Shown one piece after another: positions 1 through 12,500 of a DNA stretch of 64,000 nt. A model generated the notes under the pieces. The model had not been told where the DNA came from. It saw nothing but the letters and a program-made list of their open reading frames with translations, and did not search any database. The DNA is taken from positions 124,001 through 188,000 of the forward strand of contig JAGQDJ010000105.1 of assembly GCA_022885665.1 (NCBI GenBank), in the 5' to 3' direction. A program made the translations under genes and the position numbers. The stretch comes from Triops longicaudatus (taxonomy: Eukaryota; Arthropoda; Branchiopoda; Notostraca; Triopsidae). Every line of letters begins with the position of its first letter. Position 1 is the first letter of the stretch.

Positions 1-304
1 GCTATAACCGTAAAGAATTCTGTGAAGAAGCAATAAGCCGCTTTTTAGAGCAAAAATTTTCATGAAATAATGTTGTCTAATTCTGCATTCCTTTAAGGCT
101 TTTATAGCAAAATCGATTGAAAAAATGCTAAAAGGAAAAAACTTACTCTTTTCTTGCTAAATTAAATACCAACAAGAGAAACTCGATATTCTAGTTTCAA
201 TGGAACGTGCAGATTCATGTTCGAATTGATCACTCAGTGTCGAAAGTTTCTTTCCAGTAACTTCGCTTTGCTGGCAATCTTACATCCGTAATTGTTTTTG
301 GCAG
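1..304 (+). other. Intron of the dopamine receptor gene
   Basis: This stretch lies upstream of the first recognisable receptor exon. It ends in a T-rich tract and an AG acceptor at 303-304. I see no coding signal. The exons encoding transmembrane segments 1-5 must lie before the window. Confidence 0.6.
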
Positions 305-3300
305 GCTATTCGAGAACGAGCTAAAAAAGCTTCGGCTAATAAGCGCCACGCCCATCATACCAACAACACCAAAGTACCCAGTGTCATTGACAATTTGGCT
401 CAGACCAAACGGTTCGCTGAAACAGCCTTGGGAACTTCGCCCATTTTACCCTTGAGTCGGCCCCATCGAGCGCTACTGGCACAAGATGAGGAAGAAAAGG
501 TCACGGATCAAGGTAGCGGAAGTCAGGTAAGAGACGTATAACCAATTATTTCGTCTAGTGTGAATTTTTTAACCTTTGCAAATATTTTTGAATATATAAT
601 TTGTAAAAGTGTCACTCAGCGATTGAAGGTAAGATCTGAAGTAGAAAAATTTGGAGTGAAAAATCACTGAAAAATTACTGTAGAAACAAGGTCCGTTGTT
701 TCAAAAGTCTTCAGTATTTTTGTATGAATAATGCAGCTTAAAACTCTTACAACACTACTTCTCCAACGTAAAGAAGTGGGGCATGAATTTTAAAAAGAAC
801 TACTTAACAAAGTAGTGTGTCACGCAAATTTTCAACTTGTATTTGGCAAGAGAGTCGCCACACAGTAAAAAAAAAAAAAAGCCCGTAAAAAAGGGTTTGG
901 GTCTGTGTGCCAGATTTTGCTTGGATCATTCAAAAAGCTTGCTCTTCAGCCGATTGTTATACGGATAGCATTTTTTTAAAAAATACTTGGATAACCTAAC
1001 CATAAAAACTTGTACGAAAAAAGGAATCAATATTTGCCACTGTGAGAGAATTTCCCACGAAAAATACCTTTCTCCTCCCGAGGAAAATGCCAAGAGCCAA
1101 GAACTCAAGTTCTTTCAAGACTTACTTCAACCGTTCTTTTTATCATGAATCTTGAAGCCGCGCATCTTTACATTCTATATTGTCCCCCGAAAAGAATGTT
1201 TTAAACTGATTTTTCTGCAGTGATTGTTTTTATGTTGGAGTACGAACTCGATCTAAAACACATTGTAATGGAACTCTGTAAAAGTTTTTCAATGGACACC
1301 CAAGTTCAAATCAAAATAGCGTTGATGGAAATTAACATGTGGACATTTCCTCTAGTAATTCAGTCTTCCATCTTTCTAACGGGAAATAAACAGCAACGGG
1401 AAAAATACTGACATGTTGAACATTAATGTAGACAAAATGATTTCTTCAAACCAAAGTAGCTACAGAGGACTGTTCCTTACGCCTCGCTTCAAGCTGAAGG
1501 CCGTAACAGAAGTTAACGAACTGTAAAGTTTAGAAAATCGATGTCGTAGTCGGTTGTTTCTTTGTGAAGGAGTCATAATTAAATTGGCTTTTTTTAAACG
1601 CTCCTTTGCAAATTACAACGAGCCAAAGGAAATGTCATGCACAGAACATCTCACATGAAAATTTTGACCATGGACAAGTCCCCAACACTCCTCATTATTT
1701 TTTCCCTTCCGCCATGAATATTTCAAGACCCTTAGCCCAGTTTTACCCTCATTAGAATAGCCTCTTAAGTAAACGTTATTGCTAACATTTCAAAGGATTA
1801 CGTAATGTTAAAAATGCCGATTGAATTGCGCATTCAATTTAGACAACCGTGTTTGTGCTACAGATCTATTTTTGCAAGTTCCCACCATACAACTCAGAAG
1901 TGTGATTTAACTTCTTTGTAATAGAAATGCTTTGTATAGCTTTAAATATTGTCTGCTAACTCAACTAGAAATCCTGAAATAAGAGGACATATGGATTGAT
2001 TTTATAAACATGTTTATCCCTATTTAAACAGGAAGACGAAGATGACTTCGATAGAGATGCAGAGGACGCATGGGAAGAGGGCACAGTACTGCCTCGGGAC
2101 AATTCCACGGAATTCATGCTCAAACAAAGCGAGACTCATAAATTTCCTCCTCCTGGCAGGTAAAAGTAAAAAAATACGATTACGAAGGGATTTGAGCTTC
2201 GATTCAAACCAAGAATTGCACAGGAAATAAGCTTGTCACTGTTGACAACCAATCCTAGCACCACTCCATAACACGCAAGCATCCACACCGCGTCCTTACC
2301 GAATTTACCCCCTACACGATAACTGTATAATACAATAACTCCCAAAGAGAGATACAAGACAAAACGTAAACAATAGCTCATATAGAAAAATGTTTGTTAA
2401 GATTATTTAATCTTTATGATTACAACCGATATTTGCTTTTGAGCCTTTTCTAGGCTAGATTAGACGATTTCTAGAATATCGATTGCGCATTTCGTTTTTT
2501 ATTTAAAAAAAAAGAAAATAAAATAAGGCTTCAGCTGTTGAAACGAAATTGTTACGTGTCGTTTCAGCAAAGAACAAAAATTGTCCTCCATTTGTTCCTT
2601 ATCACTCTCTTACCGTCTTTTCCTTCTCGTTGGCGTGTGAATCCCTTAGCAGCAAACTCGCCCAAATTGCCACAATCAACGGAGAGTCAAATGGCAACCC
2701 GGATTCAGGTTACGTCATTCCGCGGCAAGAAGAGAATCCGACTCATTCTCATCCTGTCTCCGCCCTGCCAACTCGTCAAGACACCGTCGGGGACGCTCAC
2801 ATCCATCAAATGCTGCCTAAGGTAAATTGAACCCTTTGAGCAATCAAACCTCTCTATGATCTTTCCCAGCGAGCAAAAACTACATAAACAGAACAGAATA
2901 CACTTCTTTTTCGATAACGTAACGTCAGTTTTTCTTGTCTATCTTTTTTTCCCCTCCGTAGCGTAACAACAGTGCAACCGCAAGTTGCCATACTACGAAC
3001 ACGCCAACCCACGAACATTCCAACAACGCTAATTGCAGCCCGGGTACCGGCAATACTAACACACACAAAGACGAAAAATCCGGCTCGCGCTTCACTATAT
3101 ATAAAGTCAACAAAGCCAGTCGGAAGAAACGAGAAAAGTCGTCTGCCAAGAAAGAGCGAAAAGCTACCAAAACACTCGCTATTGTTCTAGGTAAGAAAAA
3201 AATCCGAGATCGTATTGAGGAGTGTCAACACACGGTATGCGTAGTGACTGGTGATTATTTAATCTACAGTGAAATTTCTTCTCTGTGCAAACCTTACTGC

Positions 3301-4316
3301 AATAGAATCTCGAAACAAAGAACACTGTTATACATAGCTGTAGGCCATAGTAGACGGGTTTTAAGACCCCGAGTTATTTAAACGAATAGGAAATAGTGTC
3401 TGTTTTGACAAAATATGGATGTACCAAACAACTTTTTTTTATATTTGCAGGAGGTTCGTCACAAAAAGACTATAACGTATTTATTTTGTAAATGTATATA
3501 ATTGTAATAAAAGATTTTCTGTTCCACTGCACCACCTAGGAGGCCACCGCAAATAAGTCTTCAAACACACATTTCAGTTGCTAGGTAGGGAACGTATTTA
3601 AGCGATAAAGTGTTCAATATCAACAGAATCAAGAAAATATAAAATAATGTTGTTATGGAAACTACCTTGTCCAGCGCCTGTGGAACCAGACTCTTGGCTC
3701 GGAAAATGAAAAGTCGGTTAATCTGGGACCAAACTGTTAAAATAGGTTTGACCAATAAGAACCCAAAGTTGCCATATATTTTGCTCTCGCTATTCCTCAC
3801 TTAGAGCGTTAGGCTACTCCCAACTTTATAGTGGGATCAAATAGAAACCCATCCCCTTTCCTAAGGAAATAAGAAAATTTAATAAGACTTTTAAAACCAA
3901 CCCACAAACTTTGTGATAAGGGAAATGAAAGTATAGGTGTGGCTTATACTCACCAAGTGGAATTTATCTGGTTCTTTCAACATAACTTGTACTGTACGGA
4001 GCTTTTACTAAAGAAATAAATAAAGTTAATGAGGTCTTCACTTGAAGTTTTTATCCAATCTTGTTTTCAGATTTTAATGGATTCTTATTTTCTGTTCGTA
4101 GGAGTTTTCCTCATGTGCTGGCTTCCTTTCTTCACGTGCAATATCATGGACGCTCTGTGCATGAAACTTGGCGGCGATTGCCAGCCTGGGATGTCCGTCT
4201 TCTTGCTCACGACATGGCTGGGCTACATGAATTCCTTCATCAACCCTGTCATTTATACCATTTTCAACTTGGAATTCCGCAAAGCCTTCAAACGCCTCTT
4301 AACTTGTGCTTCATAA
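305..4316 (+). CDS. Dop2R: D2-like dopamine receptor, 3' part (third cytoplasmic loop to C-terminus)
   Basis: This is a rhodopsin-family amine GPCR, expected to couple dopamine to Gi/o at the plasma membrane. Five exons join in frame: 305-526, 2032-2159, 2650-2821, 2962-3190 and 4102-4316, ending in TAA. The first begins AIRERAKKAS, the cytoplasmic end of TM5. The next exons give a long polar third loop rich in acidic, Asn, Thr and His residues. The junction of exons 4 and 5 encodes KKERKATKTLAIVLG then VFLMCWLPFF (TM6, with CWLP), CNIMDA, and TM7 with NPVIY. A very short tail, FRKAFKRLLTCAS, follows. ERKATKTLAIVLG, CNIMDA and the short tail are typical of D2-like receptors. TM1-TM5, including the DRY motif and the TM5 serines, are outside the window. 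Exon 3 uses an acceptor within a longer open frame, so that boundary is less certain. Confidence 0.88.
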
Positions 4317-6370
4317 GCTCCATCTCCTTGGGAATAACAACATCCTGCAAACAAAAACTTCCAACTTTCCTGTATAAATACATATTCTAAACCCCTTAGC
4401 GGAGAACAATTTAAGAGGGCATGAAACTCTCCCAACAGGTGCTAAGAAGTGAACATTTCATTGGCCGAGTTTATTTCCTAAAGTAAAGTTGTAGCACGAA
4501 AACTTCCACGTGATGTTTACACATTCTCCCAATCCCAAACTGTTTACTCCAAATTATAACTTCATTGACGATCGTCGCGTCCTATCATTTTCAGTCTATC
4601 TCCTGGTTTCGCTTTCCAGAAAAAAGACTCAAACAATAATAAGAGAGGAATACCAAATGAAGAGGAACGTAACGAAAGTGTCGTGACAATATCATTTCTC
4701 CGTGTGTGGTGTTCAATGAAATGGCTCTCCTGTGGGTTTCAGTTCCTAAAAAAATCGCTAGCTTCTCGCCATTTTTTCTATTCAATAGTCTCATCGCAAA
4801 CAAGTAATGCCCCTTCGCATCTTTTTTACATCGTTCGAATAGCACCCAAGGTGCGCTGCTTTTATTGTTAGAACGCATACGCTCGGAGCTCTTGAATACG
4901 TACGATGCACTTCAGTACGTTTGCTTACGGGACAGTGCATGTTAACAACATCCCAATTGTTTTGAAACCTTACATTCCAAACAAATGGTGTTAATAGATC
5001 AAAAGAACCCACAAATGGGAAGAAATGAGAGCCAGGTACCCAGCAAGTACTCAACGTACAGAGATTCCTTGTGTTCTGTTAAAATAAAGGAACCCATTAA
5101 AATAGGCCCTCCGAGTAATGGAAGAAATATTTTGTTAAAATTTACCAGATAAAAATTACTTCATCTGAAATGAAAACTATTTTAAGATTTGTTATCGATC
5201 GGACGCCAAGCGTCTGATCTCAGTTTAACCATTTCCGCTATCATATTTATAGCACATACTTGTTGTCGAGCAATAGGAAGTGTCGATTCCTAGACGCTTG
5301 TTTCTCCCCAAAGTTCTCTAATTTCCTTACGAATTCATTTAAAATTCTATGTTTGTTACTTTCCCTCCCAGTTTTTGAGTTTGATACTAAAAACAGTGTG
5401 ATGACTTGTTTAACTCTCATTGCGTGAAAGTGATTGTGATAAGATTCCCTAAACCTTGAATATCCCATGTGTAAATTTTTAACAATAAGTGTAGGAACCT
5501 ATACCAAAATGTTTAAGTTACTGTAAATTTTTTCCGAAGCAAATACGGAAACAAAAATATCTGCGAGTTATCCTTTCGTGAGTTAAAATACGGAAGAAAT
5601 TCATGAAGCAAGGACAGGTTGACTATGGGGAGCAGTCTGCAGGAAATGCAGAAGAAGAAAAGATTATGGATTTTTGTATGTCTGTTATAATAAAACTGTA
5701 ACTATGTTTTATTTATGTTATTCAATAAAGTTTACTGTCTTAGTCCGCAAAATGGAAGTGGTTCTCAATTCTTTTACTGCTTCCGGTCGGGAAAATCTGC
5801 AAATCTATGGAAAACGAGCAAAACAGAAACTTGCAAACATCTCAATCACGACTGTGTCTCATTTAAAATGACTCATACCTTGAAGAATGACTTCCATAAC
5901 TGCACAGGGGGGTCCTAGAGAGGATCGTTCCTTACACAATGAATACATGGTTTAACTCAAAAAAATCCACTGGATGACTATTTTATTTTCGGAACTATTA
6001 CGATAAATCATGAGTTCTCACGCGGAATTTAAAGAGATCAATGTCCTCTTTCACAAGAAATAAAGAAAAAGCCACGAAAGGGAAATGACTTCATACTTGG
6101 CAGTTTCGGCGCACTTAAACCACGCCAAATCTGCAGTCGGAACATGACAAGTTGGCCTTTAGCCCGACGCAGTGATTTCCTTTGCCAAAGAAGATTCGAG
6201 GTTTCAGCAGCTTTCAAATGGTGTTATTATTTATGAGAACATAAACAGACTTTTATTGAAAGATGTTAGATTTACCACCTCAGAAATTCCTCCCGCATGA
6301 AAGAAGAAAGCCACTTCATAAATAAAGCAACAAAAACAGAACCAAGTCTCAAGCGAGTTGACCCGAAAGC

Positions 6371-6378
6371 TGACGTCA
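6371..6378. promoter_or_regulatory. Isolated CRE-like palindrome TGACGTCA
   Basis: A perfect full CREB/ATF octamer lies in the gene-poor stretch 2 kb downstream of the receptor gene. An 8-base match is expected about once per 65 kb by chance, so on its own it is weak evidence of an enhancer. Confidence 0.15.
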
Positions 6379-6497
6379 CAATAAACACAACGTCAAGTGC
6401 TCTCTTAACCTTATTAACCAAAGCCTCTTTTTTATTCGTTCATTAATATTTATATTTTTTTTCCTTAGCAAGGCTTGAGCTTAGCTCATTGCCGCCC

Positions 6498-6543
6498 TTG
6501 TACTTTAGTACAAGTACTTTAGTACTCTTGTACTTTAGTACTC
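6498..6543. repeat. Short tandem and palindromic repeat of GTACTTTAGTAC type
   Basis: About three imperfect copies of a near-palindromic unit, GTACTTTAGTAC, stand side by side. No coding potential is seen. It reads as a small local expansion. Confidence 0.7.
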
Positions 6544-9500
6544 TATTCGTTAATTAGTTCAGAAAAAATGCTCGATCTTTCAAGAAAGTTAAGAGAATGC
6601 TCCCGATGTGGAAGTTCAACGGAATCACTTGAAGAAATGGCAAATGCAATAGCAAACGAACTTTTCGAGCCAAAAATACTTAAACGGCTCTGAGTGCATA
6701 ATATTTCAATTCGAGAGACTTGCTCATTTTTCACTCCTCGGAGAAACTTAATATTCTTGGCTATAATACTCTCTATTAAAATACGAATCTTAAGTCTCGT
6801 AGGAAGAAATATAATGCAACAAGAAATGTAAAGGAGGGGGATCAAATGATATTCAAATGCGGAAGTTCATATGAGAATTTCTGTCTTGTTTCCTTGCAAA
6901 TAGTTCGTCAATCCGTTTAAAATATTTTTCAGATTCTTCCTACCTTTTCTTTTACATTAACATAAAGGCTAAAAATAAATATTAAAAAAAAGGTACAAGC
7001 TGCTTTATTTCTTAGCATGGCACTGTATTCCAAATTTTGATGGGAAGTAGCGAACTAGAAAGATAAAAGAGTGCTGAAAGATGAAAAAAATATTGCCTTA
7101 TTTATTCTTTTATGCGATTACTCTATCTGAATCGCAGCGTATATAGTATAACACAGAAAAAATATTAGAGTGCCGCAGCAATAGCTTTTGATCAAGTTTG
7201 CATGTTTGAACACCCAAGAGAGCGGAAGACAGGGACATGTCTTGCACACACTGAAAATAAAAATTCACAAAAGGCACTTTTTGTGTGGGAAAAGGATGTC
7301 TCTTTTTAAGAGCTTACAATCTCCCCCGCCCACTTCTCCTTTTCTTCCTGAGACTGTGCTGACTCCCTATGGAGTTTTCTTTTCGCGAACCAGAAACTAC
7401 AAGATCCAGACCATCTTTTTCACTTCAAATCCCTGAGATTTTTTTTCCCATTACCCTTTTTCTGGCTATGGAAATTGAATTTAAATGAGTAATTTCTAAA
7501 ATTTTCACGTTATTCAAAAGAAACTTCTAATAATACAGCAAGACAATGCAACGTACATTCTAACGGCTTTGAGTAATTGCGTCCTGTAAGCGTTTATGTT
7601 CACAGTACCACGTCGACAACTAGGAATCTTTCAGACTCAATAATTCACGCCCGAAATAATCTCTCATAATCTCTGCATAATCGCTGGGTTATATATCGAA
7701 GCTCTCGGCTTAATAATTGTGTTTCCCTTATTAAGGGCCATCAGTCATCTTGAGCTCCCCGGAAATCCTTATTTATTTATTTTTCTTTTTTTTATGTGTG
7801 CTCCATGCCGTTCCCCATTCTCGATCTGCTTTCTGTCTCCTTTCTTCCTGATTTGTCAGCAAAAAACTATCTCTATTTTTCCAGTTTTAGTTGGATCTCC
7901 AATCCTCTTAGCACACTCGGATTTTGTTTCGTTTCCTAGTTGCAACCAAAGATTAATGCCTAGATCGTACAGAAAGGGAACACTTATAGGAACTTATTGC
8001 AAAGATTTTCTTCTTTTCCGCTTTTTTTATAGAACAGAACGTGTTTCGGATAGAAATCATGATCTAACTTCGAAGCAATCGATTGATGTACAGCCTAATT
8101 TGTAAGCTAAATGTTGACTCAGGCTTTGGCGCAAGAGTTACAAAGAAGAAAAGAAGCAACTAAATGATTTAGTATAAAAGCTGGGCCAGCTGTTCTCAGT
8201 TTTTGGCGCGCGGAAATGTTCCTTCTTCAACAAAAAGCCACCACGAAAAATCGGCAGATTTATGCCCTTGCGTCTTTCACCGAATAATGACATAAATCCC
8301 GACGAATGTTTCAGAAGGTTTTATATCATTTCTACTAGATTCCCAAACGTGAGAAGATACTACATTAAAGTTACTTCTCGACAAAAACTTCCAACTGTGA
8401 AACCCCCACAAACCCTAGTAATGCTCTACCGGTATTAAAAGGCGAGCTCCTTTAGATCTTCGGTTTATCTGTTCAAAGATTTCCACCGATGTGAAGCTCG
8501 CTGTTCGCTTGTAACTTAGGCATAAGACCAGGTCTTCTCACCAGAAACACACAAACGACATAAGAAACAAACAGAAGCCTTAGTTTAAGCAGAAGATGAC
8601 ACATAAGCAGAACTGAATCGTACAACAGCACAAATTTAAAAATAATGAAATAACAAGACCGTTTTTCAGAGGTACGCCCAACTCGATAATAAAATACAGT
8701 GTACGGCAATAGGCTAAAGACTACAATGCAGCGGATAAAAAATACGAAATAACAACTAAGCGCAAGTTTATCAGAAACAAATTATTTCTTAATGAACTCT
8801 ACAAGCCATAGCTTATTTTCTACTGGGCCTGACATTGTTTACCAAGAAATACATTATTACTATATAAAGAAATACTTTAATAAAGATAAATCCATATCCA
8901 GAAGCACCTAAAAATTACTTCCATTGTGCAGTTCATAATCGACAGGCGCTACGACAAACCTTAAGCGTATTGTGATCACCTTTGCGCAAGGCGTGAACAG
9001 GTCTTGAAGCGAAAGAAATCAGTGACAGTGATAAGTTTCTGGTCCAATTGATCTGTAAATTGAGGCTTCATGTAAGTAACAAAGTTTACAGATTTATTAG
9101 CTGGCGCTTAGCAGATTCTATTTCTTATGGCACAAGAAGGCCACGGGTTTCTCTAGTGATTTGGTCTAAAGGGACGCCAAACCAAATTATTCCTTTTTCT
9201 GAAGTAAAAGACGATGACAAAGGAAATAGAAAGAAAAAAGACTGAAAGAAAATAGTTCTGGTTCAGTATCGGTCCATTGCGTGCCACATTGTACATGCTT
9301 CAGCGCCTTAGTTCACCTTGTCCACGCTAACCGCAGAAATAGGACTGGGGACTAAGGGGATTCAACCCAACTTCTGCTGGTACAGCGAAAAGTTCAACGG
9401 GACTATAAAAAAACGTCCTTTTTTTGGTGTCGAAGGGAAAAGTTCGATAAGCTGAAGACAGGGATGCTGGGAGCCAAAGATGGGAGCAAAGACAATAAGG

Positions 9501-12500
9501 TTGGAAAGTAATAAGTGGAAAGATTGGGAGATAGACATCATTTTAACCGAAATTTCACTTTAGCTTATCGAGTTTCTATTTTATAATGAAATTGCTTACC
9601 TCAGCAGGGCTTTATGTAATGTAGCTTGTATCATTATCCACCCTTTTGCGTGGGAGGTTGCATTCCGCGAAAAGAATGCGTAAATGCAAAGATCGCAGAT
9701 CGAACCACACAACGCATACGAAAGAGACGCTTATATCTTTGTAGTCGCAAATATTTATTTCTCAAGAGTAAAAAAAGACTATTTGTGATAAATAAATTGA
9801 TTTTATACTGACATATACGTCTATTAACTGCAGACAGTGAAGGTCACATGTATGGCTCAATGGCAACGCTCAACATCGTTATCTGTTTTCCTGTTTTACT
9901 GAGAATGTTTTATGTAGCATTAACACGCTTTTTGTACAAACGTTATGTGAAGATGGACTGATCACTTCAGAAAGCCACCGTGTAATCAAGCTCTTGCTTC
10001 TTTGGGTTCGCGGGAAGGTTTCACTTTTACGGCTGATAGCATGAGGCGGGAAATATTTACGCTTTGTTGAAAGAACTACGTAAAGAGAATTATTGGAGTT
10101 CCCACAAAGATCACTTAAAAACGATTGATGCTAATGAAATGCAGACAACAACAAAAAAAACACTTATCGTAATAAAGAGGTTCTGAATAACGAACATAAA
10201 AAGGTTTCATTTCGGGGGAAACTTTCTTCTCGGGAGAGGTTTTTCTGTTCTTCGTCCGTGAACAAGAAGATTCCAGACTTTTATTCACCACAGTTCAACA
10301 ATAGGCACAAAACAACTATTTTTCTTCTTCTTTATTGCTTCTTCTCGTTCTGACAAACTTTTTTCTTTGACTTTTTAAACAGAGTCAACATAAGAAACAC
10401 TACAAAGAAGTGCCAGAACGAGAAACTTGTGTAACCAAAGGAACCCCTGTCATTCCTAGCATTCTTGACCCTCTTGGTTCTTGCGTATTTCTATTCTTTC
10501 GGCCTTCTTTGCTGAAATCTTATATATTTTTTTCTTACTTAGTATTATAAGGGATAAAAAAGCATGTTCTCAACATTTTGTTGCATTTTCTTTAGATACC
10601 TTACTTTGTCTAACAAGAAGCTGGTTGTGTGCTACGATGATTCTTTGAAACTGTTGTGACTCAAAAGAATGCTATGGAAACAAAACGCGAAAGTTATGTT
10701 GGGAGCAAAGCTTCCGAACCTCTGGGCAAGCGTCCAGTCGAAGATCCAAACTTCTTATACTAGCAACAACTTACACGTGATTGGAAGCTTTGTAAGTTCT
10801 GTATTGACAATTTCACGCACGCAGACTTCTTTTATTTACAACTGCAAACACAGTAATGATCGCGTACATAGTTCTAGAAAAAGTAATCTAACCTCCGTCA
10901 CACTGCTGACCGTTTTGATGGAGTTGCTTCTACAACTAACCAAAGTAGCTAAGACGGAATGCGTCACGCGTAACCCCTATAGAGTCCATGTGTTCAGGAT
11001 CCGAAGAAACGTGTTTGGAAGAGAACCAATCACATACTCTATAGCTAGTCATAGTTCTTTAATACCGTGCCCACTAACCTTTCCTAGTGGACTACAAGTC
11101 ACGAAAGTAATCAACGCCAGTAAGTTTTCTGCACTAACGATCTTCTCTCTCACTTGACTCAATTACAAGTTGCCCTGTATTCTAGACACTGCATGGGAAA
11201 AACTCATCTTTGGGATCAGAAAATGATACACTTTACTGATTGCAAGCATTTAAGCCATGGAGATTTTGATAGCTAACGACGCAAAGTTTCACTGTCAACC
11301 AAGAAAACGATTAGTTTAAGTACCTTCCTTTCTCGGTGTCGTTTCATTCTCTAAGATTTCTCATTTTCATCTGAACCATTCCCAACTAACCACAATTTTC
11401 TTAAAAGTGCACGCTGCCTTCAATGGAAAAACAGCGAGAGAACCCTCACTTTTGTCTCGTTCATTCATTCATTCCACTCCATAACAGCAGAGAAATAAGA
11501 GCTTCCAGCCACCAATCACTCTAAACGGACTCGTTTTCATTTCTCCTCAACGCCATCGGTATTCCTTAACCAGTAAAACAAATGATCTTGTCATTGTAAA
11601 ACGTTCTCCTAGAGAAGTCAGACGCTCCGCCGTTTCGTTACCATTATTGCTGCAATAATCTAACAGCTTCTTTCCGAAATCGGTAAATGATTTTTCCCAG
11701 CAATATTTTCGTTTTTCCTCTGTGCGTGTTTGTCGGGAAATTATACTGTGGGAAGATGTTTTAAAGTATGTCCATTAAATGTGACCATAATCCTATAAGC
11801 TGACGGAAATTGTACGCCATTGCTTGGTAGCTCTTGCCACGGTTTCTTCCTGCGATTCGAAAATAAGAAAAAAAAGAAATAGAAAAGGCATTTAACGGAA
11901 TGTTATGACTGTCGCCTGGCTCCGACAAGTTCCATTTCCTTTGCATGTCAAACTCACCCCGGATTCTCTCTCTCTCGTCTACTTCTCGCTTATCACGTCC
12001 TCCAGAATAACTTAACGTTTAATCGCCACCTTGCCACAAAACCAGTATATTCTCCCCTATTTAGTCAACACGGCAGTCGCATTCAACATCACGTTATTTT
12101 TTGTTCGCCTTTCGTTTAAACTTTAAATTACCTTTCCTTATCTAAAACGTTAACATACATTTTTCTCTTCAATAACACATTCACTTTTCTTTCACTACGG
12201 CTGAAGAAATAAACCTGCTATCTTAACACTGATCTAATGAAATGCGAGTGGGTAAAAACTTGTGCTTCTTTGAGAATACTACATGCAGCATATAATTACC
12301 TTTCGTTACCGTAAAAACTTCTGCATTACTGAGAGGACCGTTTGTGTACGTTAGATTATTTAAAAAAGCGGAATATGAGTGTTTTAACTTCGGCTAATAG
12401 GGTGAACAGCTTGGAAACACATCACTCTTGTTTCGTTGTGTCCCAATTAACCCGAGTTCGTTGCAGATTCAACAATAATGTTTACAAGACTCCGCCTTCA

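Noticed and set aside
9340..9400. Possible tRNA B box (GATTCAACCC)
   Set aside because: No A box at the right distance, and no cloverleaf could be drawn.
10669..11157. 162-codon open frame on plus
   Set aside because: No domain, signal peptide or splice partner. A frame of this length can occur by chance in 10 kb, and residue composition looks random.
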